From contig NZ_CP043839.1 of assembly GCF_032878955.1 (NCBI RefSeq), forward strand, positions 1,488,001 through 1,552,000: a stretch of 64,000 nucleotides of DNA. The letters run 5' to 3'. This DNA comes from Butyricimonas paravirosa (GTDB taxonomy: Bacteria > Bacteroidota > Bacteroidia > Bacteroidales > Marinifilaceae). The notes below the pieces were generated by a model. The model was not told where the DNA came from and did no database searches. It worked only from the letters and a program-made list of their open reading frames with translations. Position numbers and translations under genes: made by a program. This document shows, piece after piece, positions 42,975 through 51,238 of the stretch; within the stretch, counting starts at the first letter, position 1, and every line of letters starts with the position of its first letter.

Positions 42975-42992
42975 GAAATTTTGCTAACTTTG
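42961..42992 (+). promoter_or_regulatory. Promoter of the AbiE operon
   Basis: TTTG (42961-42964), exactly 20 bases, TAACTTTG (42985-42992): a consensus Bacteroidota promoter, 19 bp before the first start codon. Its -33 box lies inside the right-hand operator. Confidence 0.85.
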
Positions 42993-43011
42993 CAGAGAAA
43001 ACAGATTCAAG

Positions 43012-43734
43012 ATGAGTAACGAAACGACAACAGCCATACTCGATTATGCCGAAATGCACCATGATTTCAGCATAGAGGACTTGTTTGCCTATCTTCACGA
43101 GAGAACCGGCATCAACAGGTCTTCCTTGTCATGGTATCTGTTCAAACTTGTAGATGATAACGCACTCGTCAGAATCGGACGCGGCATGTATGGCAAAGTG
43201 GTGAAGCAATCCTTTTCTCCGAAACCGACAGATGAAGTGAAAAAGGTATATGAACTGCTGCAAGCCAATTTCCCGTTTGCCAGGTTTTGTGTCTATCAAG
43301 GTGAAATCATCGCACCGTTACAACATCATCTTTCTTCCAACAGTGTAATCTACGTGGAAACGGAAAGGGATTCGGCGGAAACCGTTTTCAATTTTCTGAA
43401 AAACGAAGGCCGGGAGGCTTACCTTCGACCGGACAAGGAAATGATATACCGTTACGTGGATATGGACCGCAGGGCGTTCTTTGTCAAAAATCTGGTTTCG
43501 GAAGCACCCTTGCAGAAAGTGTCCGATGTACCGATGCCTACATTGGAAAAATTGCTGGTCGATATATTGAGGGACTCCGACTTTTTCTATCTGCAAGGCA
43601 GTGAAAGCGAACATATCATAGAAAATGCCTTTAACCTTTATGCCGTTAACCGAAGCCGGCTTTTCAGGTATGCCGGCAGACGGAAGGTGAAGGAAGAATT
43701 ATCGTCCATCCTGAATAATTTGAATATACAATGA
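43012..43734 (+). CDS. AbiEi-like antitoxin (DUF6577-type), 240 aa
   Basis: This is the putative antitoxin and repressor of a type IV toxin-antitoxin pair. An N-terminal winged-helix domain (about 1-60: DFSIEDLFAYLHERTGINRS, LVRIGRGMYGKVV) precedes an AbiEi-like C-terminal region with YQGEIIAPLQHHLSS and LEKLLVDILRDSDFFYLQGS. It overlaps the toxin gene by 4 bp (ATGA). Two palindromic operators precede it. Type IV antitoxins do not bind the toxin directly. The role could be element stability or phage defence. Confidence 0.88.
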   Translation: MSNETTTAILDYAEMHHDFSIEDLFAYLHERTGINRSSLSWYLFKLVDDNALVRIGRGMYGKVVKQSFSPKPTDEVKKVYELLQANFPFARFCVYQGEIIAPLQHHLSSNSVIYVETERDSAETVFNFLKNEGREAYLRPDKEMIYRYVDMDRRAFFVKNLVSEAPLQKVSDVPMPTLEKLLVDILRDSDFFYLQGSESEHIIENAFNLYAVNRSRLFRYAGRRKVKEELSSILNNLNIQ

Positions 43735-44804
43735 TAAAGAAAGAATGTTTCACGACAGAATGGATCGGGCAGGTCTCATCCGCATTGCATTACAATGACA
43801 AGAACCTGATAGAAAAAGTAATCCGCGCATTGTCGCTGCTTGAAATGTTGGTCGGGGCCGGCTGTCCTTTGGTTTTCAAGGGCGGAACGGCACTGATGCT
43901 CATACTCGGAAAGTCGGCCCATCGTCTGTCCATCGACATTGATGTGATTTGTCCTCCGGGGACAAATATCGAGGATTACCTGAAAGCGTTTGCCGATTTC
44001 GGTTTTACCGATCTGGAACTTGTAGAGCGCAAGCAAAGGAATGACGCCAACATCCCTAAAAGCCATTCCAAGTTTTTCTACCAGATAGCCTACCGGAATG
44101 ATACGGACGCGCAATCCTACATCTTGCTGGACGTATTGTACGAAGATGTTCATTATTTACGGACCCGGCAGATAGCCATAGACAGCCCGTTCATCCGTTT
44201 GGAGGGAGAGCCGCTAATGGTAACGGTTCCTTCCGCGGAAGATATTCTCGGGGACAAGCTGACGGCTTTCGCTCCCAACACGACCGGAATACCTTATTAT
44301 AAAAACGGCAAGTCCTGCTCGATGGAGATTGCCAAACAGCTCTATGACGTGGGCAGGCTGTTCGAGAATGTATCGGATTTGCAGATCACCTCACAGGCGT
44401 TCCGTAAGATTGCAGCGGTGGAACTTTCATACCGTTCTTTAGGGACTGATGCAGGACTGGTGTTCAACGATATTCGCCAGACGGCTCTTTGCATATCCAC
44501 ACGGGGCAAAGCAGGAGAAGGAGATTTCAATCTGATGCAGGACGGTATCATCCGTGTCAAGTCGTTCATGTACAAACAACGTTATCTGATAGACAACGCC
44601 ATTATTGATGCAGCACGGGCGGCTTACCTGGCCACGCTGATTGAAAAAGGCGTTACACAAGTGGAACCGTACCCGGAAAATCCGAACGATATAAAAGATT
44701 TGGTTATCCGGACTTCATTGACAAACAAGTTGAACAAGCTGAAATCCAATTTGCCGGAAGCCTACTACTATTGGGCTAAAACGAGTGAGTTGCTGGAATC
44801 TTGA
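43731..44804 (+). CDS. AbiEii/AbiGii nucleotidyltransferase toxin, 357 aa
   Basis: This putative toxin has the AbiEii nucleotidyltransferase core: VFKGGTALMLILGKSAHRLSIDIDVI (about 44-70) holds the GG-T-L and D-x-D metal-binding residues, followed by PSAEDILGDKLTAFAP (about 163-178), the conserved ExxxDKL stretch. Such enzymes transfer nucleotides to tRNA or other targets. It is translationally coupled to the antitoxin gene by a 4-bp overlap and ends before a strong terminator. Length is usual. Confidence 0.92.
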   Translation: MIKKECFTTEWIGQVSSALHYNDKNLIEKVIRALSLLEMLVGAGCPLVFKGGTALMLILGKSAHRLSIDIDVICPPGTNIEDYLKAFADFGFTDLELVERKQRNDANIPKSHSKFFYQIAYRNDTDAQSYILLDVLYEDVHYLRTRQIAIDSPFIRLEGEPLMVTVPSAEDILGDKLTAFAPNTTGIPYYKNGKSCSMEIAKQLYDVGRLFENVSDLQITSQAFRKIAAVELSYRSLGTDAGLVFNDIRQTALCISTRGKAGEGDFNLMQDGIIRVKSFMYKQRYLIDNAIIDAARAAYLATLIEKGVTQVEPYPENPNDIKDLVIRTSLTNKLNKLKSNLPEAYYYWAKTSELLES

Positions 44805-44850
44805 AAAGGAATACCCAAACTTGCGGTGGCGGATTAACACAATACAAGAG

Positions 44851-44892
44851 AAGCCGGTTCAAATTGCATACGGACTTGAACCGGCTTTTTCT
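44851..44892 (+). terminator. Intrinsic terminator of the AbiE operon
   Basis: AAGCCGGTTCAA (44851-44862) pairs with TTGAACCGGCTT (44876-44887), followed by TTTTTCT. It stands between the AbiE operon and the convergent small-gene series. Confidence 0.93.
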
Positions 44893-44915
44893 ATAAACAG
44901 GTATTTTAATGAGTA

Positions 44916-45206
44916 TCAGGTGTGGATGCTCCATCCATGAAACGGTTCCAACAGAACGGAATACGACCGGTCGGGATTGCCGTGATAGATTAATCCCCCG
45001 ACGATACCTGTCTTTCCGTCCGGATAGCATTCCCTGAACCCGAACGAGTGGGGAGCGAAATCCCGGTAAAGTTCTATTTCACACGGGCAGTTGGGATTGT
45101 TCTCCCACTGTTCCAACCTTTTCAGGCAATTATCCAGCGATGTGTCGCCGATTTCCTTTGCATATTTCACTACCTTGTCGTAGTGTTCCTGACATAGAAT
45201 TTTCAT
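44916..45206 (-). CDS. DUF4120-like protein, 96 aa
   Basis: This small soluble protein (MKILCQEHYDKVVKYAKEIG, with a central ENNPNCPCEIELYRDFAPHS, and GLIYHGNPDRSYSVLLEPF) resembles DUF4120 proteins of Bacteroides mobile elements. Four cysteines are present but do not form a clear metal site. Function unknown. It is the last gene of a leftward series of small genes that begins near 47597. Confidence 0.75.
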   Translation of the reverse strand: MKILCQEHYDKVVKYAKEIGDTSLDNCLKRLEQWENNPNCPCEIELYRDFAPHSFGFRECYPDGKTGIVGGLIYHGNPDRSYSVLLEPFHGWSIHT

Positions 45207-45246
45207 ATTGCAATATTGTTTAATGGGTTTGACGATTGTGTGGGAT

Positions 45247-45675
45247 TTAGCCGTTACAGCATTTATCTAAGTCATGGATTTCCGTTACGATGAAGTCCTC
45301 GCCGCCAAATTCGCACAATGATTTGAGACCGGAGAGGCCGTCGCAGTAGAAGAAAATATCATCCTCTTCATCGGGATTGCAGTCTGAAGAGAGCCGGATT
45401 TTTACATGTTCGCTGTTATTGTCGTCTTTCCACACGACAACGCAAACGGCGTATTCGGGTTCCTCTTTCTTTTCTTCCACGTACCGTTGATATATCCGGT
45501 CGATATCCTCCTTTACCTCGTCCGTGTCGGTCAACACGGTTCCGTGACCGCACTTCCCGCACCAGCCGTATTGGAATGACTCGTCGGTATAATTGTGGAA
45601 CTCCTTTGTGTTGGGGTCAATCATGGCTTCACAACTTACTTTCGTGCCGCCGCATTTTGTACAGATTACATTCAT
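45247..45675 (-). CDS. Hypothetical zinc-ribbon-like protein, 142 aa
   Basis: Two CxxC pairs (CTKCGG at about 5-10 and CGKCGH at about 39-44) near the N-terminus look like a zinc ribbon. The rest is acidic (EEDDIFFYCDGLSGLKSLCE) and ends DLDKCCNG. It has no recognised family. The position within ICE accessory genes suggests an auxiliary nucleic-acid or regulatory role, but that is a guess. Confidence 0.7.
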   Translation of the reverse strand: MNVICTKCGGTKVSCEAMIDPNTKEFHNYTDESFQYGWCGKCGHGTVLTDTDEVKEDIDRIYQRYVEEKKEEPEYAVCVVVWKDDNNSEHVKIRLSSDCNPDEEDDIFFYCDGLSGLKSLCEFGGEDFIVTEIHDLDKCCNG

Positions 45676-45774
45676 GTCATTTCATTTTCAGATCATAAAA
45701 TCCGGCTTGCAGACCGGGAGGAGCATTTACGTCCGCAAGTCGCAAGCCGGGAGATTGATTCATTCATACGATGT

Positions 45775-46545
45775 CTACGCTTCCGTTTCTTCAAGCAGTT
45801 CTTTAATGAAGTCGATGTTCCGGCGGTTCATGTACGACTGCCAGCAACTGTTGTGACGCGACCAGCGGAACCCGTGCTGTTTGAGAGAATCCCGGATCTC
45901 CTTGGCGGGGATATCATCGAAAAATACCTGAAGGCGGTTTTCCGGATAATTTTCCACCACCCGCACACCGTTAATCGTGTATTCCTTTTCCGGTGTGCCT
46001 TTCATCCGTTTCGCCAGTTCCAGCCTCTTCTTGATACGGTTGATGTTGGCGTTGTTGTTGGAAAGTGAGAATGACGGAAAACCGATGTGCCCGTAACACG
46101 GGGTGAGCAGTTCGACGGCACTTTTTTCCGAGTATCCCAATTCCATCAGCCGGACCTTTTTCTCCTCTTCGGTCAGTTTCTTGTTCTTGACCACTTTGTT
46201 TGCCGCTTTCATGTCTTCTTGCGCCTTGACCAGTTCGGCCAGCTTCTGCTCCAGCTTTTCCACGGCATTGTCGTCATCCAGATAGATGGCGTTGTTGTTC
46301 TCCGCCGCTTCCGCTTTCCGCTCATAATAATCCGCTTTCTCGGAAGCCTTCACGCTTTGCCCCATCTTGTTCCAGATTTTCTCCCGATAGTTCCTGTCCG
46401 CTTTCCCATGCACGGGCTGTCCCATCGGGATTACGCTTGCCATGGATTCGGACTGCCTGAAACATTGTTCGGATTGCTTTCTCGCATTGTCTGCAAGCTC
46501 ACGGTATCTGTCCGTTCTTGCCTGTTGTCTTTCTTCTCTGTTCAT
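45775..46545 (-). CDS. DUF3560-type protein, 256 aa
   Basis: The N-terminal ~60 residues (YRELADNARKQSEQCFRQSE, GQPVHGKADRNYREKIWNKM) match the DUF3560 signature, followed by a coiled-coil (about 65-140) and a C-terminal domain with LKQHGFRWSRHNSCWQSYMN. Such proteins are widespread on plasmids and ICEs, with unknown role. It precedes the zinc-ribbon gene on the same strand. Confidence 0.85.
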   Translation of the reverse strand: MNREERQQARTDRYRELADNARKQSEQCFRQSESMASVIPMGQPVHGKADRNYREKIWNKMGQSVKASEKADYYERKAEAAENNNAIYLDDDNAVEKLEQKLAELVKAQEDMKAANKVVKNKKLTEEEKKVRLMELGYSEKSAVELLTPCYGHIGFPSFSLSNNNANINRIKKRLELAKRMKGTPEKEYTINGVRVVENYPENRLQVFFDDIPAKEIRDSLKQHGFRWSRHNSCWQSYMNRRNIDFIKELLEETEA

Positions 46546-46564
46546 CGCTTTTTGTTTTAAGTTG

Positions 46565-46759
46565 TCAATAAAGTAATTCCTTGATTCTTTTGATGGTAAA
46601 TATTCCTTTCAAGGGCTTCTCCAATTCCTTGTGCCGGAGGATACACTTGTACAAACCGGCATCTGTCCGTTCATACAATCTCACGGAAATGAACTCGTCA
46701 TTTTCAAAGAGATACTCCATTTCCTTCTGTGATGCTTTGATTTTTACATGACTTTCCAT
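46565..46759 (-). CDS. Hypothetical protein, 64 aa
   Basis: This small charged protein (MESHVKIKASQKEMEYLFEN, ELEKPLKGIFTIKRIKELLY) has no recognised family. It lies 19 bp before the DUF3560 gene and 11 bp after the next upstream gene, both on the same strand, which supports it as a member of one transcript. Confidence 0.6.
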   Translation of the reverse strand: MESHVKIKASQKEMEYLFENDEFISVRLYERTDAGLYKCILRHKELEKPLKGIFTIKRIKELLY

Positions 46760-46770
46760 CGTCTTTTAAT

Positions 46771-47049
46771 TTATGGGTTAAACTTGGGTTTTGCCCGTCT
46801 CAGGATATGCAGGTTATCATACCCGACCGATGTCAGTTCAGCCAGCAGTTCCCTGTATTCTTCCGCGGTGGCGGGTCTTGTTACGGCAATCACGCCGGCA
46901 TAATCCGCCGCGGCATGCTGTCCCGTGTGCATATAGGATGTGACGGCATTTCCATGCGCATTCCACGGCATATATGGAAAGAGGGCGATTATCTCTCCCT
47001 CTTTGAACCTTCTGAATACCACTCTCGTCAGCTGTCTTTTCTCTGCCAT
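46771..47049 (-). CDS. Hypothetical protein, 92 aa
   Basis: This 92-residue protein (VVFRRFKEGEIIALFPYMPW, HTGQHAAADYAGVIAVTRPA, ending RRAKPKFNP) is a common accessory protein type on Bacteroides conjugative elements, but I cannot name a function. The conserved tryptophan/histidine-rich centre suggests a folded globular domain. It belongs to the small-gene series. Confidence 0.7.
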   Translation of the reverse strand: MAEKRQLTRVVFRRFKEGEIIALFPYMPWNAHGNAVTSYMHTGQHAAADYAGVIAVTRPATAEEYRELLAELTSVGYDNLHILRRAKPKFNP

Positions 47050-47065
47050 ACCGTTTCATTTTCTG

Positions 47066-47323
47066 TTATGGTTCCATTACAAAAGTGACCTTGTAGGTCT
47101 TGCAGGGCTTGCCGAATGCCGGATAGCGGTCGAACTCGCTGTACGATTCCCAATCCACCGACATGACATAACCTTTGGGGAAATTTTCGGTGATGAACCC
47201 GGTTACCATTTCCCGGTCTTCGTCGGTGATGAAAAGGTCTTCATCCATACCGTATTCCAGCGCGTAGAGCGCCCATTCGGGAATGTTGTCCCATACGATT
47301 GTTTCTCTGCGGTCCTCACTCAT
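47066..47323 (-). CDS. Hypothetical acidic protein, 85 aa
   Basis: This 85-residue acidic protein (IVWDNIPEWALYALEYGMDE, FGKPCKTYKVTFVMEP) is of unknown family. Acidic small proteins on mobile elements are sometimes DNA mimics, but nothing specific is visible. The genes on both sides are 16 bp away on the same strand. Confidence 0.65.
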   Translation of the reverse strand: MSEDRRETIVWDNIPEWALYALEYGMDEDLFITDEDREMVTGFITENFPKGYVMSVDWESYSEFDRYPAFGKPCKTYKVTFVMEP

Positions 47324-47339
47324 GGCATCTGTTTTTATA

Positions 47340-47597
47340 TCATTGAACCATCAGTTCACGGATAATGCCGTCCAGTTCCGTTTCCCATTTTCCTGTTCCG
47401 TCTGTCATCGACGGGTAGGTCAGTTGCTGCCACTGACGGTAATCGAAAACTTTCATTCGGAGCGGATAATAGTCGAACAGTTTCCGGTTTCCGAAGAATA
47501 CTCTCAGGTGATTGGTTCCGACTTCCATCAGTTTCAGACCGTAACGGTTGAGAATCTCGTGGAATCTTTTCATCGGTGTGAAGTTGCTTCTGCTCAT
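47340..47597 (-). CDS. Hypothetical protein, 85 aa
   Basis: This 85-residue protein (MSRSNFTPMKRFHEILNRYG, VFDYRQWQQLTYPSMTDGTG) has no recognised family. It is the first gene of the leftward small-gene series and lies just downstream of the nested palindrome R3, as the 83-aa gene lies downstream of R1 and the 75-aa gene of R2. Confidence 0.65.
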   Translation of the reverse strand: MSRSNFTPMKRFHEILNRYGLKLMEVGTNHLRVFFGNRKLFDYYPLRMKVFDYRQWQQLTYPSMTDGTGKWETELDGIIRELMVQ

Positions 47598-47640
47598 AAC
47601 TGCATTCTTTTTGAGTTAAACATCTGAGGCTCCGGGGAGC

Positions 47641-47818
47641 CACTATTTCCTTTTCTTACCTGCCTGACCGTCCTGTGCCCGGATAGTGCAAGGCTTTGCG
47701 AAAAAATACCGGAGCCGGAACGGCGAGGATGATTTTTTCAGCAAACCCCAACGGGGCCCCGGCCTTGCACTATCCGTCGGGGCGCAGGACTACCTTTGCA
47801 GGTAGAAAAGAAATAGTG
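47641..47818. repeat. Nested palindromic element R3
   Basis: Outer arms CACTATTTC..TTTTCTTACCTGC (47641-47663) and GCAGGTAGAAAAGAAATAGTG-like sequence (47798-47818), middle GTCCTG-GCCC / GGG-CGCAGGAC, then GGATAGTGCAAGG / CCTTGCACTATCC, and at the tip AAAAAATACC / GGATGATTTTTT. TACCTTTG (47791-47798) again lies between outer and middle arms. Confidence 0.85.
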
Positions 47819-47851
47819 CATTTGTTTTTTAGAAGTGCTTGTGATGAAAGC

Positions 47852-47893
47852 ATAAAAAAAGAAAAGCGGAACATGCCGTCCGACACATTCCGC
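47852..47893 (-). terminator. Intrinsic terminator of the mobABC transcript
   Basis: On the minus strand GCGGAA (from 47893) pairs with TTCCGC (to 47866), followed by TTTTCTTTTTTT. It lies 30 bp after the coupling-protein stop. Confidence 0.7.
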
Positions 47894-47922
47894 CACGATG
47901 ATATAATATATAGGTATGACAG

Positions 47923-49950
47923 TTACTGCTTCTCTTGCTTTCCGTCCTCCTGCGGAAGCAGGTGCCTGAGGTTCGGATCATTGGCTATACGCTCCATCTC
48001 ATCCTCGATAATCTGCACCACGTCCGCCTTGATACGCGTGTAGTTCCGTTCTATCTGTTGCTGCATGATGTCGTTGCCCTCGCTGTCCTTGAACTCGTTG
48101 ATGACGGGTATCTTTTTGTAAGCCTTGGTTTCTGCCGCCACTTTCTCGGTATCCACGATAATGCGGGCATGGAAAATCTTCTGTTCGATTTCCTCCCCGA
48201 AATTATCCGCCACGCTGCCCACGAACGTACCTTGCGAGAGATTGGCGATTTTGGATGCAGGAATAAGCGAATCCATCTGCGTGTTGATGGAAGTCGAGGT
48301 ATCTTGCCGGTTGATGGAGAGCGACTGCCGTTGTTGCAGGATTTTACCGAAACGTTCCGAGAGATTCTTGGCCGTTTCTCCCACGACCTGCCCGCTGAAA
48401 ATATTGCCCACCGTATTTTGGATCACTTTCGCCTCCTTGTCCCCGTAATCCCTTGCTAACTGACTGAAATCCTGAAAACCGAGACAGACGGCCACCTTGT
48501 TGCTTCGGGCAGTGGCGATCAGATTGTCGATACCCCGAAAATATATGGTAGGAAGTTCGTCAATGATGATAGAGGATTTAAGCTGTCCTTTCTTGTTTAC
48601 CAGTTTCACGATTCTGCTGTTGTACAGTCCGAGCGCGGCGGAATAAATGTTCTGCCTGTCCGGATTATTCCCCACGCAAAGGATTTTCGGGTGTTCGGGA
48701 TTGTTCAGGTCAAGCGTGAAATCATCGCCCGTCATCACCCAGTACAGTTGCGGGGAAATCATCCTCGAAAGGGGGATTTTCGCGCTCGCGATCTGGCCTT
48801 GGAGCTGGTCCTGCGCGCCCCCTTGCCAGGCATCCATAAACGGGCTCAGATAATTTTCCAAAGCGGGATAAGAGGTCAGAATCGTGAAGATATCCGCGTA
48901 GGGCTTGTTCAGAAATTCGATGGCGTGCGGGAACGTGCAGTATTTCCCGCCCCTGTAAATCCGCAAATACCAGATAATTGCCGCAAGCAGGATAATCGGC
49001 GACTCCACGAAGAAATCACCCTGTTTCTGTATCCAGGTCTTGTTCAAATTGAGCATGATGGTATAGGCACTTTCATAGGCGTCCGAGATGTCCGCCATGA
49101 ATTTCGGGTTGATGGGATTGCAACGGTGCGAGCGGCGCGGGTCATCGAAATTGATGACGTAAAATTCGGGCTTCACCTTGTATTTGTCGAGATTCTTGAG
49201 CAGTTCGTTGTAGGCGATAATGGAGAGGTCATCGAATTTGTAGTCATAGATATATACAGCGAACCCTTTGGATATCTGCTGTTTGATATAGCTGTTTACC
49301 ACCGCGAAACTCTTTCCCGATCCGGGAGTGCCCAACACGATAGTGGCCCTGAAAGGATTGACGATATTGATCCAGCCGTCCCATTCTTTCTTCTGGTACA
49401 CGAACTTGGTGGGCAGATTTACCGAGTATTCGTTTTCCATCAGGACGGTGTTCTGCATGAATGATTCATTCTCCATGTTGAACACGTCATCCATCAGGTC
49501 GTTTTTCAGCATACGGCTTACCCACACGCCGGCCATCAGCATCAGGATATATCCGGTCGTGAGCGTTGCCGTGTACAGTCCGGCCTTGGCTATGGAAGAT
49601 ACCGGCAGTTCCAGCATCCACCAGTTCATGAAGAACAGCACCAGCCCGCCGAGAAAGAAGGCATAAATTTTATTCCAGGTCATATCCCGGTTCTTGACCC
49701 CTTTCGTGCCCAGACAGGAAAGGGCGAGAAATATGAGCGCGAATACCTTTGTCAATAGAAGGCTCCTGAACAGTCCCGCAGTCCGTTGGAAGTTCAGCAG
49801 GATCTTATCCACAATTCCGATGGAGATACCCATGTCGGAAAATGCCTGATAACAGTACCAGTACACATGAATCACTAAAAACAGGATGGATACGGCCCGC
49901 ATGAACTCCATTGTCTTGGCCAATCCGCGAATGTCGTCTTCTTGTTGCAT
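47923..49950 (-). CDS. mobC: Type IV coupling protein (MobC/TraD-like)
   Basis: The start at 49950 (MQQEDDIRGLAKTMEF) gives a 675-residue protein; the frame stays open further upstream, but only within the relaxase gene. The N-terminus has about four membrane spans, including the YWFCY-like segment VIHVYWYCYQAF (about 27-38). Walker A is VLGTPGSGKSFAVV (about 205-218), Walker B KSSIIIDELPTIYF, and a further AAA motif FQDFSQLARDYGDKEA. It links the relaxosome to the transfer channel and supplies energy. It ends the leftward mobA-mobB-mobC transcript. Confidence 0.95.
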   Translation of the reverse strand: MQQEDDIRGLAKTMEFMRAVSILFLVIHVYWYCYQAFSDMGISIGIVDKILLNFQRTAGLFRSLLLTKVFALIFLALSCLGTKGVKNRDMTWNKIYAFFLGGLVLFFMNWWMLELPVSSIAKAGLYTATLTTGYILMLMAGVWVSRMLKNDLMDDVFNMENESFMQNTVLMENEYSVNLPTKFVYQKKEWDGWINIVNPFRATIVLGTPGSGKSFAVVNSYIKQQISKGFAVYIYDYKFDDLSIIAYNELLKNLDKYKVKPEFYVINFDDPRRSHRCNPINPKFMADISDAYESAYTIMLNLNKTWIQKQGDFFVESPIILLAAIIWYLRIYRGGKYCTFPHAIEFLNKPYADIFTILTSYPALENYLSPFMDAWQGGAQDQLQGQIASAKIPLSRMISPQLYWVMTGDDFTLDLNNPEHPKILCVGNNPDRQNIYSAALGLYNSRIVKLVNKKGQLKSSIIIDELPTIYFRGIDNLIATARSNKVAVCLGFQDFSQLARDYGDKEAKVIQNTVGNIFSGQVVGETAKNLSERFGKILQQRQSLSINRQDTSTSINTQMDSLIPASKIANLSQGTFVGSVADNFGEEIEQKIFHARIIVDTEKVAAETKAYKKIPVINEFKDSEGNDIMQQQIERNYTRIKADVVQIIEDEMERIANDPNLRHLLPQEDGKQEKQ

Positions 49951-49984
49951 AATCGTAGATTTTAATTGAATGAATAATCGGGTT

Positions 49985-51235
49985 TCAAAGGCCGCGTGAA
50001 CGGCGTTTTTTCTTTTTCTTCTTTTGCAGCATTCGCGCGAGGGCTTCCTCTTGCGCGTCAGCACCGTTGGCATCGAAAGAAAACATGCCGAAGACCTGCT
50101 CGATGGAACTCTCCATGTCACCGGAGCGGAGCGACTGCATATCCTCGCCGAACAAGGGGGCTTGCGGCAGGACGGCATCTTCCGGAGAGCGGAATAGTTT
50201 CTCGAACACGTTGGCGGAAAATTCTTTTCCCAACCGGGAACCGTTGTACACCTCCTTGTTGTTATGGTCGATAAACGTGACCCCGTAGATGCGGCCTTCA
50301 TCGTTGGTTCTAAAAACCGTGTCGATGCCCCGTTCACGCAACAGCTCCGTGAACGCTTCCTTACTGCCCATGCAGCCGTGCATGGCAAGTGCCACATCGT
50401 TCCGGATTTTCGGTTGCCATTTCTTCGCCTTGAACTCCCCGGTGTTGTATCGGAGCCGTTTCTCCACCCCCTGATACCCGAAACGTTTGTCGATAAGCGA
50501 GGACTTGATGGGTGCGCTGACCGCCTTGCCGTTGTCGTCCGTAACGGCATAGACAATGCCCGTGTAGGGAACGCCCCCGTGTTCCCCCTTGACCTGTTTG
50601 GCTTCGATGTTGAAACAGGAAAGCAGGGCGCTGTACTCGCCGAATGTCTGGAAACAGTAGGCCGTGAAGACGCTTTTGAGGATATTGGATACCTGCCGTT
50701 TCAGGTCGCCTTGCGTGTAGTCAGCTTTTTTCAGGTAAATGCCGAGCTGTTCATCCTTCTTGTCCGCGTGTTGCTTTAACCCGAACTCCCGTTCCAGTTC
50801 CCGGCAGGCTTTCATCGAACGGTTCCACTCGTAGGCATCATCTATCTTTTCGCCTTTCTCGTTCACGCAGGTGGAAACGATGTGGATATGCCGACGGCCG
50901 ATGTCCTCGTGCATATATACAATGTACGGCTGGTCGCCGTACCCCATTTTATCCATGTACTCCTTTGCCAGATTGGCAAATTGCGCGTCCGTCAGCTTGT
51001 CTTCGGGAGACGGGTTGAGCGAGATGTGCAGGATGGGTTTCTCCGTGTTCCTGTTGGCGAGCAGGTAACTCTCGAACGCCCACATCGTCCGTTGCATCAG
51101 ACGCTCGGGACTGTCCGTGATGTCGGCAATCATCCGGTTGCCGGAAATGATGCGGGCATGGGAATCGCCGACCTTCTGCTGGTTGTAGGCTATCGCCCCG
51201 TAGAGCGATGCGCCGCGGTTGATTTTCGCTACCAT
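49985..51235 (-). CDS. mobB: Relaxase MobB (MobP-type)
   Basis: This 416-residue relaxase nicks the element at oriT and guides the strand to the recipient. The N-terminal domain shows the HxH metal site in DIGRRHIHIVST (H116, H118) with H109 in VYMHE upstream and candidate catalytic tyrosines Y12/Y17 (GASLYGAIAYNQQ). The pattern fits the MobP/relaxase-mobilisation family. A basic tail (KKKKKKRRSRGL) closes it. It follows mobA by 3 bp and precedes the coupling-protein gene by 34 bp. Confidence 0.94.
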   Translation of the reverse strand: MVAKINRGASLYGAIAYNQQKVGDSHARIISGNRMIADITDSPERLMQRTMWAFESYLLANRNTEKPILHISLNPSPEDKLTDAQFANLAKEYMDKMGYGDQPYIVYMHEDIGRRHIHIVSTCVNEKGEKIDDAYEWNRSMKACRELEREFGLKQHADKKDEQLGIYLKKADYTQGDLKRQVSNILKSVFTAYCFQTFGEYSALLSCFNIEAKQVKGEHGGVPYTGIVYAVTDDNGKAVSAPIKSSLIDKRFGYQGVEKRLRYNTGEFKAKKWQPKIRNDVALAMHGCMGSKEAFTELLRERGIDTVFRTNDEGRIYGVTFIDHNNKEVYNGSRLGKEFSANVFEKLFRSPEDAVLPQAPLFGEDMQSLRSGDMESSIEQVFGMFSFDANGADAQEEALARMLQKKKKKKRRSRGL

Positions 51236-51238
51236 AAC

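Larger units (their letters stand above)
42230..43011. other. Gene-free 782-bp region with shared promoter copy, palindrome R4 and AbiE operators
   Basis: From left to right it holds the leftward regulatory region of the DUF3945 operon (42262-42355), a low-complexity purine-rich stretch (42360-42480), the nested palindrome R4 (42654-42805) and the AbiE operators and promoter (42859-42992). No coding sequence is supported. Confidence 0.75.
47598..47922. other. Gene-free region with palindrome R3 and the mobC terminator
   Basis: The 325 bp hold element R3 (47641-47818) and a leftward terminator (47852-47893). No coding sequence is seen. Confidence 0.7.

Noticed and set aside
49951..50556. Long N-terminal extension of the coupling-protein reading frame
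   Set aside because: The extension lies wholly inside the relaxase gene in another frame and has low-complexity Ser/Arg/Thr composition. The start at 49950 gives the membrane-span N-terminus expected of the family.
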